In this document: positions 1-9,050 of the stretch, piece after piece
How positions within the stretch are numbered: the stretch's first letter is position 1
Layout: every line of letters starts with the position of its first letter
NCBI RefSeq assembly: GCF_028283785.1
Contig: NZ_JAPWKB010000008.1
Location: 248,001 to 312,000 of the forward strand
Direction: 5' to 3'
From: Paraburkholderia sp.
GTDB lineage: Bacteria > Pseudomonadota > Gammaproteobacteria > Burkholderiales > Burkholderiaceae
Length of the DNA stretch: 64,000 nucleotides
Position numbers and translations under genes: made by a program
Notes under the pieces: generated by a model
What the model saw: the letters and a program-made list of their open reading frames with translations, nothing else
Told to the model about the DNA's origin: nothing
Databases searched by the model: none

Positions 1-60
1 GTGATCGCGCGCGAGCAGACCGATTTTCATCACCTGATCCGACACGAATCCCTGCCATGA
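1..60 (+). CDS. C-terminal end of an upstream gene (partial)
   Basis: Frame 1 is open from the window edge and ends with TGA at 58-60, giving a 19-residue tail that ends in HESLP. The stop overlaps the ATG of the next gene in the ATGA arrangement typical of translationally coupled genes. The protein cannot be identified from so little sequence. The coupling suggests it shares an operon with the carboxymuconolactone-decarboxylase-like gene. Confidence 0.45.
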   Translation: MIAREQTDFHHLIRHESLP

Positions 61-776
61 CACCCTTCACTTCCCCCGACCTTGCCGACGCGCTCGATCA
101 CATCAAGGATGTATCGCCGGCACTCGCGCAATACACGTCCGACACACTGCTCGACGAAGTGTGGGCGCGCCCCGATCTCGCGGCGCGGGATCGCAGTATC
201 GTGACCCTGTCGGCGTTGATCGCGCGCGACGCGACGGTTGGCTTGCCGCATTACCTGAACGTTGCGCTGGACAACGGTGTCAGCGCCGCCGAGATTTCCG
301 AAATCGTGACGCATCTCGCGTTCTATGCGGGCTGGCCGAATGCGGTGGCGGCGGTCGGCGTCGCGCGGACGATTTTCGCGGCGCGCAAGATTGGCGCCGA
401 GCTGCTGCCAGCCGCGAACGTGGATTTTCTGCCGCTCGATACCGAAGCCGAGTCGAAACGCGCGGCGACGGTGCAGGAAAACTTCGGTCACGTGTCGCCG
501 GGCGTCGTGCACTACACCACCGAGGTGCTGTTCCGGAACCTCTGGTTGCGTCCGAACCTGAAGCCCCGCGACCGTAGCCTCGTGACGGTCAGCGCGCTGG
601 TCGCGACGGGCCAGGTCGCGCAGATCACGTATCACCTGAACCGCGCGATGGACAACGGGCTGACCCAGTCCGAAGCGGGCGAGGTGCTGACCCACCTCGC
701 GTTTTACGTGGGCTGGCCGAACGTCTTTTCCGCGATGCCCGTGGTCAAGGACGTCTTTGCGAAGCGGGCAGGCTGA
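57..776 (+). CDS. Carboxymuconolactone decarboxylase family protein, two tandem domains
   Basis: The 239-residue protein contains the same module twice, at about residues 35-105 and 160-232. Each copy has an RDRS(I/L)VT motif, a histidine-rich YHLN/HYLN stretch and a THLAFY.GWPN ending, which is the signature of the CMD/AhpD-like fold. Neither copy has the CxxC pair of true AhpD peroxidases, so a decarboxylase-like or unassigned role is more likely than peroxide reduction. The start ATG overlaps the stop of the upstream gene. Members with two CMD domains are often annotated 4-carboxymuconolactone decarboxylase, but no other protocatechuate-pathway gene is visible here, so the substrate is unknown. 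Confidence 0.85.
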   Translation: MTPFTSPDLADALDHIKDVSPALAQYTSDTLLDEVWARPDLAARDRSIVTLSALIARDATVGLPHYLNVALDNGVSAAEISEIVTHLAFYAGWPNAVAAVGVARTIFAARKIGAELLPAANVDFLPLDTEAESKRAATVQENFGHVSPGVVHYTTEVLFRNLWLRPNLKPRDRSLVTVSALVATGQVAQITYHLNRAMDNGLTQSEAGEVLTHLAFYVGWPNVFSAMPVVKDVFAKRAG

Positions 777-807
777 TCGCACGCGTGCTCGACGAGCCCG
801 CGTGCGA
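777..807. terminator. Inverted repeat between convergent genes, probable bidirectional terminator
   Basis: TCGCACGCG at 777-785 pairs with CGCGTGCGA at 799-807. An inner GCTC/GAGC stem (787-790 and 794-797) closes a GAC loop, with one mismatch between the two stems. It begins directly after the CMD stop codon and lies before the 3' end of the convergent phospholipase-D gene. No strong U-tract follows on either strand, so efficiency is uncertain. Confidence 0.55.
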
Positions 808-816
808 GGCCGCCGT

Positions 817-2370
817 TTATAGCTCCGATTCCAGCGGCAGCAAGCCGAGGAACCAGATGCCGACGCGCTTGAAGCCGGACACGCCGGGTTCGTCGAGTTC
901 GGTTTGGGTGCCGTCGTCGGCGGTGTCGATCCAGACAATCCGCGTCTTGCCGTTGGCATCCGGCCGTTCTTCGAGGCGCCACGCAATCTGGTCGAGTTTC
1001 GGTTCGAGTCCGTCGGCGACCTGCGAGGCGAGCGCGCTGCTTTCGCAATACACGCCGATCTCCGTATTCAACGTGACGGATCTCGGGTCGAGATTCATCG
1101 ATCCGATGAAGATGCTCGACTTGTCGAATACATAGGTCTTCGCGTGCAGCGACGCTTTGGACGAACCCATCACCAGCTTCTTTTTCTCTTTGGATTCCTT
1201 CGATGTAGCCGGTTTCAGCTCGTACAGATGCACTCCAGCGTCGAGCAGATCCTTGCGATATTTCTGGTATCCCGCATGGACGGCGGCGACATCCGTGGCA
1301 GCGAGCGAGTTGGTCAGGATGGTGACGCGCACACCGCGTTGCGTTTGTTCCCGAAACCATGCCACGCCTTTTTTGCCGGGGATGAAATACGGTGAAATGA
1401 TCAGCAGTTCTTTCTCGGGCCGCACGCTCAAGGTCACGAACTGCGTCATCAGATGGCCTTGAGGATCATCCGGCGAGCGCGTGATTTTCGATGGATCGTC
1501 GTAGAGCAAGGTTGCTTTGCCCCAGGTAAAAAGGCTTTCGCGCGTTTCCACGAGTTCGGCATAGCGCTGCTTTGCTTGTGTCACATACGGCGAGTCACGC
1601 TGGGTATCGATAAACGTCGTCAGCTTTGCGCGATAGTCGTCGAGCGCGCCCGGTTCGGCGGGATGACCGGTCAGATTCTCGATCGGATACGCGGCATCCG
1701 AGTTCCAGAATTCATCGAACGCAACCGAGATTTTCCGCACCACGGCGCCGTGTGTCAGCACGTCGAGATCGCCGAACGACACGTCGCTGGACGCACCGAA
1801 ATATTCATCGCCGATATTGCGGCCGCCTACGATGGCGGCCTGGTTGTCGGCGATGATCGCCTTGTTGTGCATGCGCCGGTTCACGCGATGGAACTCCAGC
1901 GCCGTGCCCAGCGTTTTGAAATGGCGGCTCGCGACCGGATTGAACAGGCGGATCTGGATGTTAGGATGCGACGCGATCGCCAGCAAGACCTGGTCGTCCG
2001 CGCCGGTGCCGAGATCGTCGAGTAGCACCCGCACCTTGACGCCGCGATCCGCCGCGCGCAACACCGCATTCGCGAGATGCCGGCCGGTCAGATCGTCGTG
2101 CCAGATGTAGTACTGAAGGTCGAGTGTGCGATCGGCGGCATCGGCGAGCACGATGCGCCCCAGCAGCGCATCGACGCCGTCCGGCAGCAGATGAAAGGCG
2201 GTCTGGTCCGGATGCTGGCGTTCCTGCGGCGAGAAAGCCGCGCCGAGACGCGTGCTGTCCGACGGTTCGGCTGCATGGCTTTCGACCCGGCCGCTCTGCG
2301 GCGGTAGACCCGCGCACGCCGACAGCAGAACGATCAGCAGGACGGTGAGTGCGGTGCGCAACTGTGCCAT
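817..2370 (-). CDS. Phospholipase D family lipoprotein (cardiolipin-synthase-like)
   Basis: This 517-residue protein has a lipoprotein signal: a hydrophobic segment ending in LLSAC, with Cys19 as the lipidation site. Two HKD motifs follow: H168-K170-D175 (HNKAIIAD) and H409-K411-D416 (HAKTYVFD), each with the downstream GG/GS-x-N pattern of the PLD superfamily. Such proteins transfer phosphatidyl groups; ClsC-like members make cardiolipin and others act as phospholipases or nucleases. Location should be the periplasmic face of the inner membrane or the outer membrane. An AAGGAG sequence precedes the ATG. It is convergent with the CMD gene and follows the bat operon in the same direction after a 73-bp gap, so it may be a separate unit. 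Confidence 0.85.
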   Translation of the reverse strand: MAQLRTALTVLLIVLLSACAGLPPQSGRVESHAAEPSDSTRLGAAFSPQERQHPDQTAFHLLPDGVDALLGRIVLADAADRTLDLQYYIWHDDLTGRHLANAVLRAADRGVKVRVLLDDLGTGADDQVLLAIASHPNIQIRLFNPVASRHFKTLGTALEFHRVNRRMHNKAIIADNQAAIVGGRNIGDEYFGASSDVSFGDLDVLTHGAVVRKISVAFDEFWNSDAAYPIENLTGHPAEPGALDDYRAKLTTFIDTQRDSPYVTQAKQRYAELVETRESLFTWGKATLLYDDPSKITRSPDDPQGHLMTQFVTLSVRPEKELLIISPYFIPGKKGVAWFREQTQRGVRVTILTNSLAATDVAAVHAGYQKYRKDLLDAGVHLYELKPATSKESKEKKKLVMGSSKASLHAKTYVFDKSSIFIGSMNLDPRSVTLNTEIGVYCESSALASQVADGLEPKLDQIAWRLEERPDANGKTRIVWIDTADDGTQTELDEPGVSGFKRVGIWFLGLLPLESEL

Positions 2371-2443
2371 GGATGAACTCCTTCGAATGCCGTGAAATCG
2401 CCAGTGTGTTCGACGTGGGCATGGTCATTGCCCGCATGCGTTC

Positions 2444-3748
2444 TCATGTCTCGTTCAGCGGCGGCAGCGCGGCGCGCCGATGTTTGCGCCCGCGCGTCCA
2501 GAGCCAGCGGTAACGAAGCCGCATACGAGGAGCCGTCGTTTCGGGTTGCGCATAGTGATGCTGGACCGCGTCGGCGAGCGGCTTCAGTGATGGATCGTCG
2601 ATCATGGCGACGCGCGCCGGATGCGCATAACGCGCACTGGCATCCATCCACCGATACAACGCCGGGACCACACGCCGCATCGCACCCGTTCCCACCGCCT
2701 TGCGCAATTCACGCCATGCGGCAAGCTCGCCTTGCGTGTACCGCGCACGTTGCGTGGACAGCCATCGCATCAGGCGAGCCAGCCCATCTCGCACACGCGG
2801 ATAAAATCCCACGGCCGCAACCAGACACGCAATCACGATACACGTCGCGACGATATCGCGCGTGTTGAGGAAAATCACGGTGTGGCGCGCGGCGCCCGAC
2901 AGCGCGTCGGCGGGAATGGCCCACAGCGGTTTGTCGCGAGCCGCCCGCGCGTTGAATGCGATGGCCGGCAGATGAATGACTTCGCGCTGCTTCGTCGCCG
3001 TGTTCCACCATTCGATATCGACGGGCGGCAGCGTATATCGGCCGCGCCGGTTCACCACGTAGGTGACCGTATCGGTGCGTTCGCCCGCGACGAGTCCGCC
3101 CCGGCCGTCGGCGATCGTGCGGGTCGCGGGGTTTTTCGGGTAGCGGCGCAGACCGTCGATCTCACCCAATGCGACCGGCGGAATCTGCATCGGCTCGGTC
3201 GATTCCGCGCGCTGCGTGATGATCCGCGTGACGGTCCCGCCGACTTCGAGTCGCGCGTCGGCGGGCTCGATCCGCTGCGTGGCCGCGAGTCCCGGCGTCG
3301 GAAAAAACGTCGCCATGTTTTCGGCGCCGGGCGGCAACGTCGCGGTCAGACGCAGCGGCGGCGTGTCGAGCGTGACCGGTGTGTCCGAGCCGCCCGGATG
3401 CAGGGTGATCCTGAACGAAGGGACATCGAATGCGCCTGCGGTACGCGGCACGATCCGATAGGTGCGGCTCACGCCAAACCAGCGCACGCCGTCGATCGTT
3501 TCGCTGAGGTTTTGCCCGCTCGTGTCGGGCAGCGTGACGAAGGCGTCGTGGAGATCGAACAGCGGCCAGTCGGGCGCTTCGGTGAACCACGTAGTCGTGA
3601 GCGCATCGACCACGAGGCTCGCCGCGCTGCCCGCGACGACTGGTCCCGACGGTTCGAGATGCGCGCGCAGCATCGTGCGGGGCGCGTCGTCGGCGTGTGC
3701 GGCCGTGACACAGCAGACGAACAGCATCGCCAGCAAACGCAGGATCAT
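2444..3748 (-). CDS. BatD-like protein, last gene of the MoxR/Bat operon
   Basis: The 434-residue product starts with a signal peptide (cleavage near the AHA-DD junction at about residue 20). A periplasmic beta-rich region follows, then one membrane helix at about 285-310 and a cytoplasmic tail of about 120 residues. This matches BatD (oxygen-tolerance/BAM-associated family) topology. The ATG overlaps the stop of the preceding VWA-TPR gene (ATGA), so the two are translationally coupled. Position as the last gene of a MoxR-DUF58-DUF4381-VWA-VWA series is the standard order for these operons. Sequence identity within the BatD family is low, so the call rests on topology plus context. Function in Burkholderiaceae is unproven; envelope stress or aerotolerance is inferred from Bacteroides and Francisella work. 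Confidence 0.8.
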   Translation of the reverse strand: MILRLLAMLFVCCVTAAHADDAPRTMLRAHLEPSGPVVAGSAASLVVDALTTTWFTEAPDWPLFDLHDAFVTLPDTSGQNLSETIDGVRWFGVSRTYRIVPRTAGAFDVPSFRITLHPGGSDTPVTLDTPPLRLTATLPPGAENMATFFPTPGLAATQRIEPADARLEVGGTVTRIITQRAESTEPMQIPPVALGEIDGLRRYPKNPATRTIADGRGGLVAGERTDTVTYVVNRRGRYTLPPVDIEWWNTATKQREVIHLPAIAFNARAARDKPLWAIPADALSGAARHTVIFLNTRDIVATCIVIACLVAAVGFYPRVRDGLARLMRWLSTQRARYTQGELAAWRELRKAVGTGAMRRVVPALYRWMDASARYAHPARVAMIDDPSLKPLADAVQHHYAQPETTAPRMRLRYRWLWTRGRKHRRAALPPLNET

Positions 3749-5325
3749 CGCGCGCCCTCCGCTTCCTGCGCGAAACGCTGGTGCAAAAACGCCGCTGGCG
3801 ACGTGTTGAGGTTACGCATCCACGTCTCTTCCGACGGTCTTTGCTGTTGCACGAGCACGGATTTTCCCGACTTGTCCTTCTTCTTCTGAATATCGATCTT
3901 GTCGGGTTTCACCGTGGTCGGTTCGTCTTCGTCGTCCTGCTCGTCCTTGATCAGGCGGGCGACGAGTTCGCGATTCGCACGCGCGTCTGTGAATCCGGCG
4001 CGTCGTGCAATCGCGTTGTCATACGCCTTCAGCGCGCCTGCGTAGTCCTTCAAATGCGCGAGCGAGTTGCCGATATAAAAATCCGCGTCAGCGGAATCGA
4101 GCCGTGAGAACGTGTCGAGCGCGCCCGAATAATCGCCCGCGAGATATTGTGCGCGGCCTTTCCACATCGGATCGTCGAAACGCGTGGCCGCGCCCGCGAA
4201 GTCGCCATGCTCGAAGCGCCATCGGCCCTGCTGATCGTGCGTCGCGAACAGATCGAGCCAGCCGAACGACGCCGCATGCGCGTGCTTCGGCACGGACAGC
4301 ATCGCCGATGCAATCAGTACGACCGGCAGCCACTTCACGGTCCAGCCGCGCCGGAAGCTGTAAAGCGCGATCAGCAGAACCGGCAACACGAGCCAGTAAC
4401 CCGACTCCTTCCAGCGCGGCACGATTTTCGATTCCTGCGCCGCTTCCAGATACACCTGCGCGCGACGCTGCACCCAGTCGATGTCGTCGTCATCGGCGCG
4501 CAGGCTCGCGAGCGGGATCGACGCGGCTTGCGTGATCTTGCGGATCGCCGCCGCGTCGAACAGCCCCGTGACCGGATGACCGGCGTCGTCGAGTGCGATT
4601 TCGCCCTTCGCGTCGCGTATCGGTCCACCGTTTTCGGTGCCGACGGCGAGCCACAACAGTTGATGCTTCGACGCGCGGGCCATGCGCACGAACGCATCGG
4701 TGCCGCTCTCGTCGAACCCGTCGCTGATGAAAACGATGGTCCCGGCCGCCTCGTCCTTCTGCAACATGCGCTCGGCGATCTCCAGTCCGGCCGCCGCGTT
4801 CCTGCCGTCGCGCGGCATCAGATCGGGGGCGAGCGCGGGCACATAAAGGTCGAGCATCGCGGGATCTTCGGTGGGCGGCACGACGAGATGCGCGCTCGAC
4901 GCGAACACGACCAGTCCGGTGCGCGCGCCTTTTCGCGCGGCGGCGAGATCGAGCACCTTCTGCTTTGCACGCTCGATCCGGGTCGGCGCGACGTCGGTGG
5001 CGTCCATCGAACGTGCGAGTTCGAGCACCACGACCAGCGGCGCCTTGTCCTGATCGAAGGGCGGCCGCTCCTGCTGCCACGTCGGACCGGCGACGGCAAT
5101 CGCGCCGCACGCGATCAGCGCCGCGAGCGTATGCACGGGCTGCACCCGGCGTCGCGTCTTTTCACCGACGATCAGATGTTCGAGCAGATGCGGCGCAATG
5201 ATGGTGCGCCAGCGCGCGCGCACGTCATTGCGCCGCAGCCACACGAACGGCAGCAACACGGCGGGAATCAGCAGCAACAGCCATAGCGGCCGCAGGAAAT
5301 GGAACGCGGTGAGATCGATCGCCAT
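3745..5325 (-). CDS. VWA and TPR domain membrane protein (BatB/BatC-like)
   Basis: The 526-residue protein has two membrane helices near the N-terminus (about residues 10-25 and 58-76), a von Willebrand A domain (about 85-290), another helix near 320, and two TPR-like repeats around 390-460. The tail is charged and Lys/Asp-rich. It corresponds to BatB fused to BatC. The metal-binding MIDAS motif, normally DxSxS, reads ELARS here, so the first Asp and first Ser are replaced and metal binding may be weak or lost. The start is set at MAIDL because only 1 bp then separates it from the upstream stop and the first helix is complete; a longer upstream reading exists but lacks homology. It probably works with the neighbouring VWA protein as a membrane complex under MoxR. 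Confidence 0.85.
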   Translation of the reverse strand: MAIDLTAFHFLRPLWLLLLIPAVLLPFVWLRRNDVRARWRTIIAPHLLEHLIVGEKTRRRVQPVHTLAALIACGAIAVAGPTWQQERPPFDQDKAPLVVVLELARSMDATDVAPTRIERAKQKVLDLAAARKGARTGLVVFASSAHLVVPPTEDPAMLDLYVPALAPDLMPRDGRNAAAGLEIAERMLQKDEAAGTIVFISDGFDESGTDAFVRMARASKHQLLWLAVGTENGGPIRDAKGEIALDDAGHPVTGLFDAAAIRKITQAASIPLASLRADDDDIDWVQRRAQVYLEAAQESKIVPRWKESGYWLVLPVLLIALYSFRRGWTVKWLPVVLIASAMLSVPKHAHAASFGWLDLFATHDQQGRWRFEHGDFAGAATRFDDPMWKGRAQYLAGDYSGALDTFSRLDSADADFYIGNSLAHLKDYAGALKAYDNAIARRAGFTDARANRELVARLIKDEQDDEDEPTTVKPDKIDIQKKKDKSGKSVLVQQQRPSEETWMRNLNTSPAAFLHQRFAQEAEGAR

Positions 5326-5326
5326 G

Positions 5327-6343
5327 TCACGCCTCAGCCTGGTCCGCTGCCGCGCGACGTGGCGCGCGCAGCCACGCGGCAACACACGCGAGCACGTGAT
5401 ACAGCGTGAGCAGGGACATCGCGAGCGCGAGCGGCGCCCAATAGAACTCGCGCTGCGGCCGGTACGCTTCGCGCTTGATCTTCTCCGGCGTCATCCGGTC
5501 GATCGTCGCGTAGACCGCCGCCAGATCTTCCTCGCGACCGAGCGCGTGAAACGCCTGGCCACCGGTCGTCTGCGCGATCCGGGCCAGTGCGTCGAGATCG
5601 ACCTTGTCCTCGCCTTCGGTTTGCGGGTCGCCGATGCCGATCGTGTGTATCACGATGCCGTGCCGCTTCGCGATCTGCGCGGCCTGCTGAGGCGGAATCG
5701 CGCTCGCCGTGTCGTTGCCGTCGGTCAGCAGGATCAGCACCTTCTCCTGCGCGGGCGTGTTTTCCATCAGCCTGACGGCGAGACCGATCGCATCGCCGAT
5801 CGCCGTGCGTGGCCCGGCCATGCCGATATGCATCGCGTCGAGCAGCATCAGCACGCTGTCGTGGTCGAGCGTCAGCGGCGCCTGAGGATAGGCGCCGTCG
5901 CCGAATACGACGAGACCGACGCGATCGCCCTTGCGCTTCGCAATGAATTCCGCGACCACGCGTTTCACTGCGGCCAGCCGGTCCATCCGCTCGCCCGTCG
6001 CGCCATCGACGAAATCCCGTTCGCTCATCGATTCCGACAGATCGATCGCGAGCAGCAGATCGCGCGCGGGCATGTCGCGCGTGACCGGCGCCTCGACGAA
6101 GACCGGTCGCGCGGCGGCGATCAGCAGCAACACCCACACGAACGGCAGCAGCAGGCGTTGCAGCCAGTTGCTGCGCAGACGGACGCCGCCCGGCGACGGT
6201 TTCTCGCCGGCCGCATCGGCGATTTCCCGAAAGAACGGCATGCGCACCGCCGACGCCGTGGTGCGATACGTGGGCATCAGCCACCAGACCAGCGCGGGCA
6301 GCGGCAGCAGCGCGAACATCCACGGAAACTCAAACTTCCACAT
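5327..6343 (-). CDS. VWA domain membrane protein (BatA-like)
   Basis: The 338-residue protein carries two N-terminal membrane helices, a VWA domain with an intact MIDAS (DLSES) and the downstream TDGND motif, and one C-terminal helix near 305-330. This is the BatA arrangement. The chosen start, MWKFEF, overlaps the end of the DUF4381 gene by 14 bp; a further 87-residue upstream extension in the same frame is Arg-rich antisense-type sequence and was discarded. Unlike its downstream partner it keeps the metal-binding residues, so in a BatA/BatB pair it would be the metal-competent member. Expected location is the inner membrane with the VWA domain on one face and MoxR as cytoplasmic ATPase partner. 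Confidence 0.87.
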   Translation of the reverse strand: MWKFEFPWMFALLPLPALVWWLMPTYRTTASAVRMPFFREIADAAGEKPSPGGVRLRSNWLQRLLLPFVWVLLLIAAARPVFVEAPVTRDMPARDLLLAIDLSESMSERDFVDGATGERMDRLAAVKRVVAEFIAKRKGDRVGLVVFGDGAYPQAPLTLDHDSVLMLLDAMHIGMAGPRTAIGDAIGLAVRLMENTPAQEKVLILLTDGNDTASAIPPQQAAQIAKRHGIVIHTIGIGDPQTEGEDKVDLDALARIAQTTGGQAFHALGREEDLAAVYATIDRMTPEKIKREAYRPQREFYWAPLALAMSLLTLYHVLACVAAWLRAPRRAAADQAEA

Positions 6344-6854
6344 GATGGTGCTCGATCCAGCTGCGTGCCGCCTGGGCGAGACGCCGTGCCGCTTGTGGCG
6401 TGATCGCCGCGCGTTGGTCCGGCGTCGCGTAACTCGCGGTGTAGAGGAGCGTGCCGCTGTCGGCGTCGAACGTGCCGTGCGCGCGCAGGAACGCGAGCCA
6501 CGCCGGACCCGACAGCGACGCCACCCGTTCGCGCGATGCACTCGCGAGCGCCGTGCGTTTGAGCAGCGGCGCGATCTCGGCGAGCGCGGCGGCGCGCGTC
6601 GCATCGTCGTTCAGATTTTCGTCGATGCGATCGAGCGCCGCCAGCGCATCGCGTCGATAGCGCGCGCGTTCGTAGCGACGCCATCCGCGCCAGCCGAGCG
6701 CGAGCAGCAGCGCAATCAGCACGACGCCGATCAGCACCCAGCCGATCGTCTGCGGCGCATACGAAACCGGCGCAGGCAGCGGCGATTCCCGCAACGGCTG
6801 TAGCGCGGCCGGCGTGTCGCGCGGCACCAGCATCGCGGCGTTCGGCGTGCTCAT
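6330..6854 (-). CDS. DUF4381 family membrane protein
   Basis: A 174-residue protein with a single membrane helix at about residues 34-52 (VLIGVVLIALLLALGW) flanked by a short periplasmic N-terminus rich in Pro and Leu and a basic, Arg-rich cytoplasmic helix-forming region. DUF4381 proteins are constant members of MoxR/VWA operons and have no assigned activity. The start codon overlaps the stop of the DUF58 gene (ATGA) and the end overlaps the BatA-like gene, so all three are tightly coupled. A PAWLAFL element near residue 118 is typical of this family. The call relies on position, size and topology. Confidence 0.8.
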   Translation of the reverse strand: MSTPNAAMLVPRDTPAALQPLRESPLPAPVSYAPQTIGWVLIGVVLIALLLALGWRGWRRYERARYRRDALAALDRIDENLNDDATRAAALAEIAPLLKRTALASASRERVASLSGPAWLAFLRAHGTFDADSGTLLYTASYATPDQRAAITPQAARRLAQAARSWIEHHHVEV

Positions 6855-7810
6855 ATCCCGCTCCCGGGCGCGCGACGCGGCGGCGCGCCGAACAGACGCC
6901 GGACCTGTTCGACCACGGGTTCCGCCGTCGATACCGCCATCAACGGCACGCCGCTCGCACGCAGCAGATCGGCGATTTCGGCGGCACGTCCCTGGAAAAG
7001 GCTTGCGAGCGGAGCGCGTACCCGTTCGTTGTCGATACGCAGTTCGACCTGAAGACGCCCTTCGCTCACGACAAGCGCGCGATGCGCGGGCATGTGCTGC
7101 CAGAGCGGATCGAACACGAGCGTCGCGATCACATCGTTGTGCGCGGCGAGCTGGCGAAGCAGCGCGCGCGTGCGCTCGTCCGCGCCCGCGAAATCGCTGA
7201 TGATGCAGACCAGAAAATCATGACTCGCAATCTGCAACACGCCTTCGAGCGCGGCGTTCAGTTGCGCGTAGTTCGTGCGCGCAGGACTCTCGGCGGCGAG
7301 CGATGCGTTGATCCGCGCGATGGCGTTGAACAGCATGTCGAGGCGGCCTCTGCTGCGCAATGGCCGCACCCGCACGACTTCGTCGTCGCCGAACACGACG
7401 CCGCCCACGCGATCGCCCGCAGTGAAACCCATCCACGCTGCGAGCGCAGCCGCCTCGGCCGCGACGACCGATTTGAATGCGAGGCTCGAACCGAAGAACA
7501 TGCTCATGCGCTGATCGACGACGATCATCAGCGGGCGGTCGCGCTCTTCCGTGTAGACCCGCACGTGCGGCTTGCCCGTGCGCAGACTCACGCGCCAGTC
7601 GAGATGACGGATATCGTCGCCGGGAAGATAGCCGCGCAACTCCTCGAAATTCAGGCCGCGTCCACGCATCCGCGACGCGTCTCGTCCGGCCAGAATGCTC
7701 GACACCGGCGCCGGCGCGACGAAGCTCAAGCCGCGAGCGCGCAGCGCCAGCCGCGCAAGATGCGCGGCATCGACATAGACGGTTCCGATCGGACTTTCGG
7801 CGTTCGGCAT
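6851..7810 (-). CDS. DUF58 domain protein of the MoxR operon
   Basis: The 319-residue protein carries the DUF58 hallmark around residues 50-70, with an F.ELR.Y..GDD.R..DW pattern (FEELRGYLPGDDIRHLDW) followed by a VWA-like fold (IVVDQRMSM). No membrane helix is evident. The start MPNAES is preceded by a GGAGG sequence 6-10 bases upstream and lies 13 bp after the moxR stop; a 30-residue upstream extension was rejected. DUF58 proteins almost always follow MoxR genes and are thought to be the adaptor or substrate between the AAA+ ATPase and the VWA membrane proteins, which fits this location. Confidence 0.87.
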   Translation of the reverse strand: MPNAESPIGTVYVDAAHLARLALRARGLSFVAPAPVSSILAGRDASRMRGRGLNFEELRGYLPGDDIRHLDWRVSLRTGKPHVRVYTEERDRPLMIVVDQRMSMFFGSSLAFKSVVAAEAAALAAWMGFTAGDRVGGVVFGDDEVVRVRPLRSRGRLDMLFNAIARINASLAAESPARTNYAQLNAALEGVLQIASHDFLVCIISDFAGADERTRALLRQLAAHNDVIATLVFDPLWQHMPAHRALVVSEGRLQVELRIDNERVRAPLASLFQGRAAEIADLLRASGVPLMAVSTAEPVVEQVRRLFGAPPRRAPGSGI

Positions 7811-7823
7811 CGTGGCCTCCGTG

Positions 7824-8783
7824 CTACGCGGGCACCGCGACCTTTTCCACCAGCCGGTCGATGACGCGGTCCGCGCTGACGTTGTCCGCATTCGCGTCAT
7901 ACGACAGGATCAGCCGGTGACGCAGTACGGGATGAATGACCGCACGCACGTCGTCGGGCGTCACGAAGTCGCGCGCGTCGAGCCATGCGTGCACGCGGCT
8001 CGCACGATCCAGACCGATCGCGCCGCGTGGACTCGCGCCGACTTCGATCCATTTGGCGAGATCGACGTCGAGCGTGGCGCCCTGGCGGGTCGCGTTGACG
8101 AGCGACACGATGTATTCGTCGATAGCCGGCGACACGGCCGTGCGCCGCGCGGCGTCGCGCGCGGCGAATACCGTTTCCTGCGACAGCATGTCGAATTGCG
8201 TGGCGACGCCTTCGCTTTCGCGCCGCAACAGACGCAGCATGTCGCATTCATGTTGCGGCGATGGATAACCGACCAGCACTTTCAGCAGAAAGCGGTCCAT
8301 CTGCGCTTCGGGCAGCGGATACGTGCCTTCCTGCTCGATCGGATTTTGCGTCGCCATCACGAGAAACAGCTTCGGCATTGCGTGCGTTTCGCCCGCGACG
8401 GAGATCTGCCGTTCTTCCATCGCCTCGAGCAACGCAGACTGCACCTTCGCGGGCGCGCGGTTGATTTCGTCGGCCAGAATCAGGTTGCCGAAGATCGGAC
8501 CCGGCTGGAACTTCAGCGTGCGTTCACTTCCCGATTGCAGCAGCGTCTCGCCGCCGGTGATGTCGGAGGGAAGCAGGTCCGGTGTGAACTGGATGCGTTT
8601 CATCGTCGCGGCCAGACGGGCGGCGATCGCCTTCACGGTACGCGTCTTGGCAAGTCCAGGCAGACTTTCGAGCAATACGTGGCCGTCGGCCAGCAACGCG
8701 ATCAGGATCTGACGCACGACGCTTTCCTGGCCGATGACCGTTTCTCCAATGCCCGCTTCAAAACGAAGAATGGTGTCGCGCAT
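7824..8783 (-). CDS. MoxR family AAA+ ATPase
   Basis: The 319-residue protein has a Walker A of the MoxR type (LPGLAKT, Lys46), Walker B (ILADEIN, Asp105-Glu106), and the sensor region ATQNPIEQEGTYPLPEAQ. MoxR proteins are cytoplasmic chaperone-like ATPases that act with VWA-domain partners in protein maturation or envelope stress. It is the first gene of a six-gene minus-strand operon. The start at MRDTIL gives a full-length family member; the ORF extends 81 residues further upstream without family sequence. The ribosome site is weak (AGCGAGCGAG). The 267-bp gap to the divergent FGE gene should contain both promoters, but no clear -35/-10 pair was identified. Confidence 0.92.
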   Translation of the reverse strand: MRDTILRFEAGIGETVIGQESVVRQILIALLADGHVLLESLPGLAKTRTVKAIAARLAATMKRIQFTPDLLPSDITGGETLLQSGSERTLKFQPGPIFGNLILADEINRAPAKVQSALLEAMEERQISVAGETHAMPKLFLVMATQNPIEQEGTYPLPEAQMDRFLLKVLVGYPSPQHECDMLRLLRRESEGVATQFDMLSQETVFAARDAARRTAVSPAIDEYIVSLVNATRQGATLDVDLAKWIEVGASPRGAIGLDRASRVHAWLDARDFVTPDDVRAVIHPVLRHRLILSYDANADNVSADRVIDRLVEKVAVPA

Positions 8784-9050
8784 GGCTCGCTCGCTGTCGA
8801 TAGGTCGCGGTACGCCGCCCGCCAGATCGTGTCGCGGCAGCGCGTGAAAGTACAAATTACTGGAGCGCGACGCGTTCGTCAAAAGCATCGCATGACTCAG
8901 CAAATGACACAGAGACGCGCGTCGCGCAAGCGTCTCTAACGCGTTGCCGAACCGCATGAAAAATTGTTTGCTTTCGTCAGTTCGTTCGTATATTTGTGGG
9001 AAAGATGGGCAAAGCAGCGCTCGCATTTCGGCTCAAACGAGGCGGCGGAA

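Noticed and set aside
4147..6403. Long plus-strand ORFs opposite the VWA genes (4147-5286, 5198-6403)
   Set aside because: Arg-rich translations without domain signal; the minus strand encodes VWA and membrane segments with coupled starts and stops.
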